64,000 bases of DNA from contig OX337242.1 in assembly GCA_946965045.2 (NCBI GenBank), positions 2,356,001 to 2,420,000 of the forward strand. The letters are read 5' to 3'. Below the pieces are notes generated by a model. That model saw nothing but the letters and a program-made list of their open reading frames with translations. It was not told where the DNA came from and searched no databases. The position numbers and the translations under genes were made by a program. Shown piece by piece: positions 10,821-19,481 of this stretch; the first letter of the stretch is position 1, and the number at the start of each line of letters is the position of its first letter. The stretch is from Epithemia pelagica (taxonomy: Eukaryota > Bacillariophyta > Bacillariophyceae > Surirellales > Surirellaceae).

Positions 10821-12641
10821 ATGTCGTCGTCGTCGTCGTCGTCAATCCAGTATGAAACAGCAACGCTTAATTGCGCAGACATTGACTTGGGTGCAGCAGG
10901 CCTAGTGGAGGGGGAGTGTATCGAGACCGAAACTTTTTTTTCACCCCTCGCCCCTCCTACTAAGATGAAGGAGCAATTCTTCCCCAAAAATTCGATCTAC
11001 ATTCGAAAAGAAATGTGTGAAGTGTTCCAGGAACTCACCAAGATGGATCGAAAACTAAGACAGGTTTTAATCGGTTCACCTGGTGTTGGAAAAAGCGTAT
11101 TAATATTCTTGGTGGCACTGTACCGTGCCCTGTACGAGGAGAAGCCTGTCTGCTTCATTCGCAAGACGAGGGATGTTGGAGAGTTCACGAGCGTGTTTTT
11201 TATGAGGAAGAAGGATAAAAGCGACAAAGAGAATAAGGAGATTACGATTCGCTACAGTCGAATATTGCAAGGAAACTTGGGAGTCGACGATGTGCTGGCG
11301 GACGTTCTACAGAAGCATATGGCGATCAACCGTTCGGATGCCCAGGTTCACGTTATGTCTAACAATGTTCTCTTGTTCATTGATGGTCTACACGAAGGCG
11401 ACCAAGATCTGTACCTACCACACCATTACCTAGCGACAAGCGGTGGACATGACGTACCTCAAGGAGAAAGTGCGACATCTTCAGCTCTCGTCGTTCTTAG
11501 TGGCTGGGAAAAGACGGACCTGCAAAAAGCGCTCGAATTGACTTCGGATATTCTAGACAACCATGAACCATCTGGCATCGACGACGTTGCAGCAGCGGCG
11601 CCAGCAGTCGATGGGGTTGCAAGAGCGGCGTCACCGGCCCCAGCAGCAGCAACAACGAAATGTGATGATGAAATGGAAGGTCTTGAAGAAGCCGATGCAG
11701 ATGGCGATGACGGCGACAAATCTGCTTCTAGCTATTCTCCCGATGAAGTTTTTGAGGATATTTTCTATCATACTGGTGGCCGGATCCGGGAGGCGTTAAA
11801 GTACGCTCAGAACCCAGACATATGGAAGGCCGATACGACGGCGACGGTGAATGCGATATCCAAGAATCAGGCAATGCTAAGTATTGTTGACACAAAAGGA
11901 AGTGGAGACAAAAAAAGCCCCGATCGTGTTCGAACCATGTTCCGAATCCCTGTTGTGACATCCAGCTGGACCTACTTTGGATCTGCTTATCAGGTTGTGG
12001 ACTCACAGTTTGTCGCACGTCTCTTGCGGGACCGGGTCGGCCTGGAAAATTACTACAATGCCTATATGGAATCCAAAGAGAAAGGGCTGGCAAGTGCAGC
12101 GGGATGCCACTTTGAGGAGCTTCTCCATCAGCTTTTCTACAAACGTCCAAGCCCTATATCTGGCATTCTCCAGAGCAAGGGGACCGGTGTAGAGGGAGTT
12201 AATCAACTCTCCGACTTTCTGGTTTACTGGATTCCAAGTGTACCCAATTTCGCAAACATCGATGCAGCCCTTCTTACCAAGGATCCCAATGACAACGTAA
12301 CAGTTTGGTGCTTTCAGTATACTATTTCCGCTGAGCACACCTTCAACCCTCGAACGTTTAGGACCAAGTTCCTCCGACCTCTGTTACAGACGTTTAAGCT
12401 CCAATCAGATTGTGTGTCGGTCAAGATCGCCTTTGTTGTCCCGGATGATGTTCATTTGTCATTCCGACGGCCGGAAGAGGTTGACGAAGAGGGTTATGAA
12501 GGATTGACTGTAGCTGTGGATTGTAGTTCGGTCGAAACGGTCAAAGATTTCTTTGATCATGAGGAACTGGGATGCATCGACAACCCGGTCAGATTCTTTG
12601 ACGATCCGGAGCGAGTCACCAAAGCATTGCGACGTTCGTAA
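10821..12641 (+). CDS. Crinkler/RHS-type P-loop NTPase-nuclease (right-arm copy)
   Basis: A 606-residue protein, about 99% identical to the left-arm copy, with the same Ser-run start, Walker A loop (residues 85-92), Walker B-like strand and C-terminal nuclease-like motifs. Both copies keep an intact frame and all recognisable motifs, so neither is an obvious pseudogene. The four or so differences lie mostly in the low-complexity linker (for example Lys/Glu before the S-G-I-D-D stretch), consistent with relaxed constraint there. It is followed, in the same direction, by the Myb gene. Confidence 0.75.
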   Translation: MSSSSSSSIQYETATLNCADIDLGAAGLVEGECIETETFFSPLAPPTKMKEQFFPKNSIYIRKEMCEVFQELTKMDRKLRQVLIGSPGVGKSVLIFLVALYRALYEEKPVCFIRKTRDVGEFTSVFFMRKKDKSDKENKEITIRYSRILQGNLGVDDVLADVLQKHMAINRSDAQVHVMSNNVLLFIDGLHEGDQDLYLPHHYLATSGGHDVPQGESATSSALVVLSGWEKTDLQKALELTSDILDNHEPSGIDDVAAAAPAVDGVARAASPAPAAATTKCDDEMEGLEEADADGDDGDKSASSYSPDEVFEDIFYHTGGRIREALKYAQNPDIWKADTTATVNAISKNQAMLSIVDTKGSGDKKSPDRVRTMFRIPVVTSSWTYFGSAYQVVDSQFVARLLRDRVGLENYYNAYMESKEKGLASAAGCHFEELLHQLFYKRPSPISGILQSKGTGVEGVNQLSDFLVYWIPSVPNFANIDAALLTKDPNDNVTVWCFQYTISAEHTFNPRTFRTKFLRPLLQTFKLQSDCVSVKIAFVVPDDVHLSFRRPEEVDEEGYEGLTVAVDCSSVETVKDFFDHEELGCIDNPVRFFDDPERVTKALRRS

Positions 12642-13547
12642 GACTGAGACCTGTGAAGGTAGCTACAGGAGGCCCTGACTGAGACTTGTAGTTGCCTTCT
12701 CACGATGCCGGGGCTCAAGTTGTGCGGAATCGTGACCTGATTCCACATTGTAACGTCATGGTTGTTCTGACTTCATGCCTCGTCTCCCTATCCAGCGGCG
12801 GCAGTGTGTTGTCTTTGGGTGTCATTGTGTGCCACTTGGGCAGAAGAACTTCGAGGTATTCGAAGTTCGAAGGGTTAGTTTTACGAGTACGGAGTACGGA
12901 TAGTTAATTTATAGAGGCTTAAATAATAATGAATTCCACACAGTCACGATTCACGATTCATTCGGTCACAGTTTGAAGGCAGGAATCTCATGTGGCAAAA
13001 GGACCTAGTCTACGGATATGATCTTGTTCATGTTCATGGACTGTGCATGAACAACTCTTATGCGGCCATCCATTCCTTCCATGTGATCCTGATTTCGCGT
13101 TGTGCCGATTCCAAGGCCGCTCCCAGTGCGATTTGGAGTGGAAGGAATGATCCATGCATGCTTTTGGGGACGACTGCCTCCAAGAGAGATGATGGACCGT
13201 TTCTCGAACCACCCATCCGCCGTTTCATCCATGCAAAACCAATCTCCGATCTCGTCCGAATATCGCGGAACTCATACTGGGGATCGAGCAGCGCGCGACA
13301 CAAGCATTCCCGTAGAACATATACCTACAGTTCCACGTACACTTGTCGCCGCACAAGATGCAAAACCAGTCTCTTCGGAGTCAATCGTAAACCTTCGTTG
13401 CGTTGCGGTTTGCAAATCTCTTTTGCCTTGTCCATCTTGGCACAAACATTCATCTTGTTCTCATAAAATTTGCTCCTTCCCAAATCAAACATCACTTTGA
13501 CCAGGCAATCGTGTGCATCCAAACTCCTGCCAATCAATTAAATCGCA
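12642..13547. other. Spacer between NTPase and Myb genes (right arm)
   Basis: The mirror of 5218-6123. It contains the same Ser/Pro-rich open frame of about 130 codons (13102-13500, plus). An acceptor-like CACTTTGACCAG lies just before the Myb gene, but a TAA precedes the Myb ATG in frame. At most this would be a 5'-UTR intron. Confidence 0.4.
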
Positions 13548-14750
13548 ATGACTTCACGCACTGTTCCACTTCCCACCATTACACCGACCAAGCCTCGCTT
13601 TGTGGGCTCATCAGCATCGGCTGAAAATGAAGGAAATCCCCTCAAGACGCACAAAGTTTCCTCGTGGGATGACGAGAGCATTCTCCTGGCTGCACAACAA
13701 ATAGTCTCTGAGCAATCCGATGCTGAGCTCAAGACCAACGAATTGGTGGACATGTTCGATTTCACCGATAATGACATGCGGTTTCCCCCGAATCCCCGAC
13801 ATCTGCCCAAAAACTTTGTGTCCTTTCCAATCAAAAAGTCACCGTTTCCCACAGCAGCCAATAACGACAATGATTCATCTGTTCAAGAAGATGACTCGAT
13901 TAGTCAAGATTTCGACGACTCTTGGGAATCAGAAGAGGATTCGAATGCTGCTGATCTCGATAAATCGTGGGAATCAGACGCCGATTTGAGTGCTCAGAAT
14001 TTCGACGACGCTGGGGAATCACAAACCATGAATGAGACATACAAGGACGATCGCTTATATTGCTTTCCAACGCCCGAGACTTCCCGAAAAACCAAGAAGC
14101 CCATTCATCCGAAACATATTCGATGCGTTACACCCATCAAGGGCAAGCGCCTTCTATTTCAGTCCCGGATGGCCACAACTCTAAAGGGCAAGAGACTTCC
14201 ACAACCAGAATCCCGGGAACCCCACCCTGATACCTGGGAAGAACTGTCTCAAGAAGGCACCCTCAAGCGTGATCATGACGCGTCTGCTCGATGGGAGACA
14301 CCCACTTTCGTCCATGATTCGTCCATTGTCGGCAATGCTAAAGATAACGTCACTCCGAGTGACATGGGTATCAAGAGTACATTCCTCGGTACCCTCGACA
14401 AAAAGCTTCAGCACCATCAATTGCCATGGACGGTAGAGGAAGAAGAAATTATTCGTGAGTACCGCAAAAAGAACATCAAGTACTCTGTCATACAAGCCCA
14501 ACTTCCAGGTCGAACTTGTATCGAGATTCGAGATCACTTTGAGAACGTGATTGACCCCAATCTCCTCAAAACGCCTCTCACCATTCAGGAGAAGCTGATT
14601 ATTTTGGAGAAACGACAAAGATTTGGAAACCGCTGGAATCTTATATCCACATTTTTGCCAAGAAGGTCCGTGGACCAAATCGAAAAGTTCTGGCTGAATA
14701 CCAAACTCTCTGAACGACGTCGTTTCCGAACAAGCGGCAAAAGTGAGTGA
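13548..14750 (+). CDS. Two-SANT Myb-like DNA-binding protein (right-arm copy)
   Basis: A 400-residue protein identical to the left-arm copy, with an acidic disordered N-terminal region and two tandem SANT/Myb repeats at about 293-340 and 345-392. A likely nuclear DNA-binding regulator. The coding region ends in TGA followed by C. Complete amino-acid identity contrasts with the slight divergence of the adjacent NTPase gene. Confidence 0.85.
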   Translation: MTSRTVPLPTITPTKPRFVGSSASAENEGNPLKTHKVSSWDDESILLAAQQIVSEQSDAELKTNELVDMFDFTDNDMRFPPNPRHLPKNFVSFPIKKSPFPTAANNDNDSSVQEDDSISQDFDDSWESEEDSNAADLDKSWESDADLSAQNFDDAGESQTMNETYKDDRLYCFPTPETSRKTKKPIHPKHIRCVTPIKGKRLLFQSRMATTLKGKRLPQPESREPHPDTWEELSQEGTLKRDHDASARWETPTFVHDSSIVGNAKDNVTPSDMGIKSTFLGTLDKKLQHHQLPWTVEEEEIIREYRKKNIKYSVIQAQLPGRTCIEIRDHFENVIDPNLLKTPLTIQEKLIILEKRQRFGNRWNLISTFLPRRSVDQIEKFWLNTKLSERRRFRTSGKSE

Positions 14751-15519
14751 CTTCTTGCGGGTAGAAGTGTGGCTCAAGAGAAACGGGAAACGAATGACAA
14801 GGGTATGTACTGTAGTAGAGGCTATTGCCGTATGCATATCAAAATGAAAAAGCAAAATAGAGGATTCTTGATTTCACAACATTGAGTCTTGTAGTCATTT
14901 TTCTTCGCGTGAAAGTATTTTTCGGACCGATTTGTATGTGTGGAATGAAATTGATGGGAAGCAAAAAGTGCTGGGGATGATATTGGCCTATGCCTCCAAC
15001 GGCAGGTCGTTCGAATGAAACCAGCTCGAACGTTGCTGCTGCTGACAGATACTGGATCAAGCTGGCCCGTATCTGCATCGAAGAATGAATCTTGCACGCT
15101 TACAACAATGACCAAATCGGCTGGAAAAATCCATTGTGCTCCCACTGGAAGTTGCCTACCGTAATCTTCCGCAGAAACATTTCGGACCAGGGAAAGATAG
15201 GATGAAGCATTGACTGGTTTTACCCGAACACGGCGAGCCCATTGTGCGGCAAAGGCCGGAAAATCGGCTCATTGAGAGGGAATCTCAACTCTGAGAGCGG
15301 CATTCTAAGGGGCATCAACCCGCATTCTCTTGACATAGGGGGTCCACATGCATCATTGAGTGTCTGTTTGAAAGGACTGTATTTGTTTTTTTTCATGAAA
15401 GGGTTCAAATGACAGATCTTTGCTTGCCAAAGCCGGTGGAACAAAAGTGAGGGTATCTTTTTTAGGTATCTTTCCGGAAGACTTCTCAGCGTCTGTAGTG
15501 TATTTGTATTGATTTAAAA

Positions 15520-16410
15520 GGGTGCGATTGGGGGGGTACCTTTGTTCGTCCGTCATCCGAAAGGAAAAAAATTGTCTCGTATTTTTTCCCAAAGCGCCAG
15601 CCGGGTGATATCGCCAGCCTCTCTTCGATCGTTCGAAATCGACGCGCCGGTCACGCCTTGTATATCGTCTCACTTTTCGAGCAACACCACAAAAGACGAC
15701 CATGAGCACACCAAAAACCAAAAGAAAACCATCCAGCCGGACGAACGACCACAGTGACAACTTTATGGTCAAAACCATCCACCTAGATCACAAGTGAAGG
15801 CAGAATGCATCAACCTAGATCACAAGTGAAGGCATAATGCATCAAAGGAAGGATGACAACATGAAACATGACAATCAACCACTGCAATGAACAATCAACC
15901 ACTGCAATGATGAAGCGAAGGTTTGACAGCGTCATCATGGGGTATGTAAGCCCAGGAAGCAGGAAGCCTAAACTAGTAGTGGACTATGCTTTTACCTTTC
16001 CCATAGACAAAGTGCCAGGAGCTTGTGTTGATACTCCTCGAGGTGCATTGCACCATGTGTGTGTATTTCATGGTTTGGTGTGTGTGTGTGATGATTCCGT
16101 GAAGATTGATCCACTACTGCGTAAAGAGTACTCGCTTCTGAAACAGTATAGACTATAGAGTACAAAATGGGCTTGTAGATTTCTTTGTGCATGTCTCGTC
16201 AAGTCTCACGGCTCACGCCGGTTCCTGTTTCCCATTCATGAGCGCAAGCGGCTACACAATAGGGCGAAGCCAGTTATTACAGTTGGCTTGGACGTTATAA
16301 TAATGTGCTAAATCAAAAGAAATTTGAAAGAAATAAGTTTTCCATTTTTTAGGAATATTTGGGAATAACCGTATGGACAGCAGACGGGAGGTACCCCCGC
16401 AATCGGAGGG
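15520..16410. mobile_element. Possible TIR-bounded element (mirror copy)
   Basis: The reverse complement of 2348-3245, with the same inverted CGATTG...GGTACC termini at 15520-15540 and 16390-16410. The flank outside 16410 differs from the left-arm flank, and the arm homology stops exactly at this terminus. Confidence 0.35.
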
Positions 16411-16470
16411 AAAAATCGTGTTTTTTTTAACCCCCCCCAAATAGGGGGGTAAAAAAAACACGATTTTTTT
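16411..16470. repeat. Near-perfect hairpin at the end of the right arm
   Basis: A left half (AAAAATCGTG, a T run, AA, a C run) is mirrored by a right half (a G run, T, an A run, CACGATTTTT) around a short CAAATA-like loop. Arms are about 25 bp. It starts at the base where the large inverted repeat ends and is absent from the left side. Confidence 0.7.
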
Positions 16471-16808
16471 TCAAAATTTTTGGGAAAAAAATTCCATGGC
16501 TCGAAAATGGGCTCTCACAGTCTTGTTTTTTCAAGTATCGCAGTGTCTCTTGTGTCTTCTTCTCCTGGAAAGGAACGTGGCCATTGGCCATTGCCTTCTC
16601 TCCCGAAAATACCAAAAAATCTGACTCTACTCCCTCCGAACCAAGTTGGATGCTCCGAGGCACATGGACCCCACAATCTCAAATGTCAGTGACAGCTGCG
16701 TCTGCTCTGGTGTTCCTCCACAACAACACTATAGGTAAGATAAAGGTTCAGCGTCTACTACTAGCATTCTGTACATCCAATTTACAGGGGCCTACGCATT
16801 CCCTTTTT

Positions 16809-17840
16809 TTACAGTATCTGCGGTGCGCGGTCATCGTGGAGGATTTCCGATTCCGGCTCCTCTGCGGCTTCCCTGGTGGTTGTGGTGCTTGTTTTGGTGT
16901 GTCGAATTCTTCGTCTTGTTGCTGCCATGAAAATAAGGATCCAAGGAACGGTACATAGAATGACGCACAAGGCCACGACCACCACCAGGTAGGCGGGATC
17001 GTCATCGTCATTGTCATTGTCTTGGGAGGAACGATTCAAGGAATCAAACTCCAAGACGGTCGTTCCATTCACACTCAGCGACACTTGTTCCGTGGCAAAT
17101 CCAGCCTCGTTCAATTCTTGCATCAACAAGTCCATGCTCTGTGGATTGTCCAAGGTAGATTTGACAACAGTTTCGGTGGGTGTTGTTGCCGTGGGTGGTG
17201 CCGGTCCAGTCCAGGTTCCACCCACTGTGAGGTAGACTTCGCGGCTTGGGACAAAGACCTCGGTCGAGGACGTCCAGTTGAAATTTCCAGTGGCAAAAGT
17301 CAACGAGGACAGTTGGTCGTCCACAAACGACAGGACGACTTGGCGAAGTTGCGTGTAGTCGCTCCTCTCGGTCGTGGCCGAATTCGGCAAGACAAACCAA
17401 AACTCGACGGCCGGCAATTCCAGTACCACGACCGGAGAGGTCGGCCTTGTGCTGGGCGAAATGGTCGGACCGGTTTCGAACGAGGATGTGTCGATCGAGA
17501 CTGGCGATGCCGTGGGTGGTTCCGGTGACGGTGTGGTGGCCGTAGGACTCCTGGAAGGCGAACGACTGGGCAGTTCGGAAGGACCTGTGGTGGGCAACCG
17601 AGACGGAAGTTGCGAGGGTTGGTAGGATGGGAGCAATGACGGCATCCTGGATGGAACCACCGAGGGAGAATTTGTGGCATCTTTGTTCTTGTTGTCGTTT
17701 TTGGTGTCATCCTTTTCTTTTTCTTCCTTGCCGTCCACAACAGGCACAAAGAATGCCACCCAAACCCAAAGAACTAGAACCAGAAAGATCCTTTCCAACC
17801 TGGGCTTGCGGCCACTTTTGAATAGCACTACTGTCTTCAT
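16809..17840 (-). CDS. Single-pass surface protein with PSxxPS repeats (paralogue 1)
   Basis: A 343-residue protein if it starts at the ATG at 17840. The frame is open further upstream, but this ATG is directly followed by a basic stretch and a strong hydrophobic segment (residues 17-35), giving a good signal sequence. Next come a charged Lys/Asp/Asn stretch, about 12 Pro-Ser repeats (P-S-x-x-P-S), and a globular region with G-x-W-T-G-P. A C-terminal membrane segment (about residues 282-305) is followed by a basic R-R-R-I-R and a short cytoplasmic tail. PSxxPS stalks are common in diatom and oomycete secreted or wall-associated proteins. An ATC/CAT microsatellite abuts the start codon. It resembles the gene at 19482-21356. 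Function unknown. Confidence 0.75.
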   Translation of the reverse strand: MKTVVLFKSGRKPRLERIFLVLVLWVWVAFFVPVVDGKEEKEKDDTKNDNKNKDATNSPSVVPSRMPSLLPSYQPSQLPSRLPTTGPSELPSRSPSRSPTATTPSPEPPTASPVSIDTSSFETGPTISPSTRPTSPVVVLELPAVEFWFVLPNSATTERSDYTQLRQVVLSFVDDQLSSLTFATGNFNWTSSTEVFVPSREVYLTVGGTWTGPAPPTATTPTETVVKSTLDNPQSMDLLMQELNEAGFATEQVSLSVNGTTVLEFDSLNRSSQDNDNDDDDPAYLVVVVALCVILCTVPWILIFMAATRRRIRHTKTSTTTTREAAEEPESEILHDDRAPQIL

Positions 17841-18470
17841 GATGATGATGATGATGATGATGACATGGGAGTCGTTTGGTGTTGCTCCGGTGAGATGTTT
17901 GAGACGCTTCGTCGGGTGTCGCTGGGTGGCACTCGCAAAATTGTCGGGTTGCGGCAATTTTTTTGTGAGAGAAGAGGGCTTCCCACTCCCCACAGGATTC
18001 ATGACGTTTGACATAAGTATTGACGTGTTCCGGATGCCGACCGCCTCTCACAACAAACACTCCACGGATTCCAACGGATCTCGACAAGACCAAAATTTAC
18101 TCCTAAGTAATTTATAGCCTGGACGCGCGCGGCGAGTCTGGCGTTGCAGCTTTTGGTCGCGGAACGGGTGGGGCCGCCCTTGGCACGACCGCCTCATCAT
18201 GGATGGGATGGCATGAATGGAATGGGAACGACAAGAGCCCAATCCAAAAAACTCAGCGTGCCAGATTGGAACGAATGGGTTTCGCCCCACAACAAAACCT
18301 ATACACTCCCTTCACGTTAGCACAATTCTTCCCTTCTCACCACCAACCCCACCTGCTCTGCGGTACAGCCGCTTATTAGCAACACCAAAAGTATTACCAA
18401 TAAATTAAAAAAACAAGGATGTCACGACTTGTCCCTCCTCATTCTCATGAGCATGACGAACAAAATCGAC

Positions 18471-19052
18471 ATGCTTCGTAAAGTGACTGCTGCCGTTTTG
18501 CTGTCTTGGATCTGCTTGCAATTCTACTCGAGTGCTGCCATCAGCGACAACAACGACAAGAACAACACCATGGGCTTTTTCTCCCGACTGATTCCCCAAT
18601 CGGACATTCCCACCAGTGCCACACAGCCTGTTCCCAAGGGATCCAGGAATTCGATTCGAACCACCTGGACAGCTCCGTCCTCGGTCACTACGGCCCAACA
18701 GGCGGCGGCCGACGTCCACGCCGCCTTTTCGGCCTATCCGCAAGAGGGGCAGGCCGGTGTTGACAAGGGCGGATGGAAGCTGGTGGATGGCTCGTTCGAG
18801 ACGGGAACCGTTCGAGTGGAATTCACATCGGCGGGCAACGGCTGGTTGGCCCGACTCTTGAATGGAGGCAAGGGATTTGTGGATGATGTCTTGGTCGAAC
18901 TTGTGGCGGACAATCCTGGGTGGCGTGCCGAAGTACGATCGAGCAGCCGCATGGGCAAGTCCGACCTGGGCGTCAATCAAAAACGGCTCGTCTTTTTGGC
19001 CAACCAAATGAGTCAACAGGGATGGGAGGCCCCCAAACCAGAGTATCCGTAG
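18471..19052 (+). CDS. DUF1499 family protein with signal peptide
   Basis: From the ATG at 18471 the protein has about 193 residues. In-frame ATGs at 18429, 18447 and 18453 are possible, but this one gives a clean N-terminal signal (M-L-R-K-V then a hydrophobic stretch ending S-S-A-A). The C-terminal half carries the DUF1499 signature: F-V-D-D-V-x-V-E, then R-S-S-S-R-M-G-K-S-D-L-G-V-N-x-K-R. The family is widespread in bacteria and plastid-bearing eukaryotes and has no firmly assigned activity. The signal could target the ER or the complex plastid, but I do not see a clear diatom ASAFAP-type plastid motif. It sits between two divergent PS-repeat genes. Confidence 0.8.
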   Translation: MLRKVTAAVLLSWICLQFYSSAAISDNNDKNNTMGFFSRLIPQSDIPTSATQPVPKGSRNSIRTTWTAPSSVTTAQQAAADVHAAFSAYPQEGQAGVDKGGWKLVDGSFETGTVRVEFTSAGNGWLARLLNGGKGFVDDVLVELVADNPGWRAEVRSSSRMGKSDLGVNQKRLVFLANQMSQQGWEAPKPEYP

Positions 19053-19481
19053 TGAGGCAGACCTATTATGTGCCCTTTGGACCACAGACAATGGAATGCC
19101 AACAGACGAACCAGTTTGGAAGTTTGGTGGGAATACTTTTAGTATAGTGCTCTAGAGTGTTTCCGAATTGGACTACCTAGAAAAAAGAGTAACAAGAGTG
19201 TTCTTCTTCTTCGTCTTGTCCTGCATCGTAGCAACCCCAAATTGGCAGCAGGAACCAGAGACGAAGAAACTACAGGTAGAAACTACAGTCATGATGCGCA
19301 CCAAATGTGTGCCAGCCAAACACAGTTTGTTCGGTTCGAGCCATGTCGTCCTAGAGCCAAACATGTCTGGATGATGATGATGATGATGATGAAAATCCTC
19401 GCCGGTCGGGGCAAAACAGTTCGTTCCTAACGTTCCAGGAGTGTGTGTGGTCTTGTGTGTGTGATTGGTTCTTCACTACTC

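Larger units (their letters stand above)
10651..16410 (+). repeat. Right arm of giant inverted repeat
   Basis: The mirror of 2348-8128. The inner end begins at the GAGTACCTAGCTAG motif; the outer end is the GCAATCGGAGGG motif at 16399-16410. Small differences from the left arm are scattered: a few amino-acid changes in the NTPase, short indels before its start, and microsatellite length near 16080. The arms are therefore two separate sequences rather than one read copied twice. Confidence 0.9.

Noticed and set aside
14181-14855. 224-codon frame antisense to the right-arm Myb gene (also mirrored in the left arm)
   Set aside because: It lies wholly opposite a gene with recognisable SANT repeats; its protein is hydrophobic/Phe-rich and shows no domain. 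Treated as an antisense shadow.
14751-14890. Readthrough extension of the Myb gene past its TGA-C stop
   Set aside because: The frame stays open for some 40 codons, but the sequence has no domain-like character and is also in non-coding context. Probably chance.
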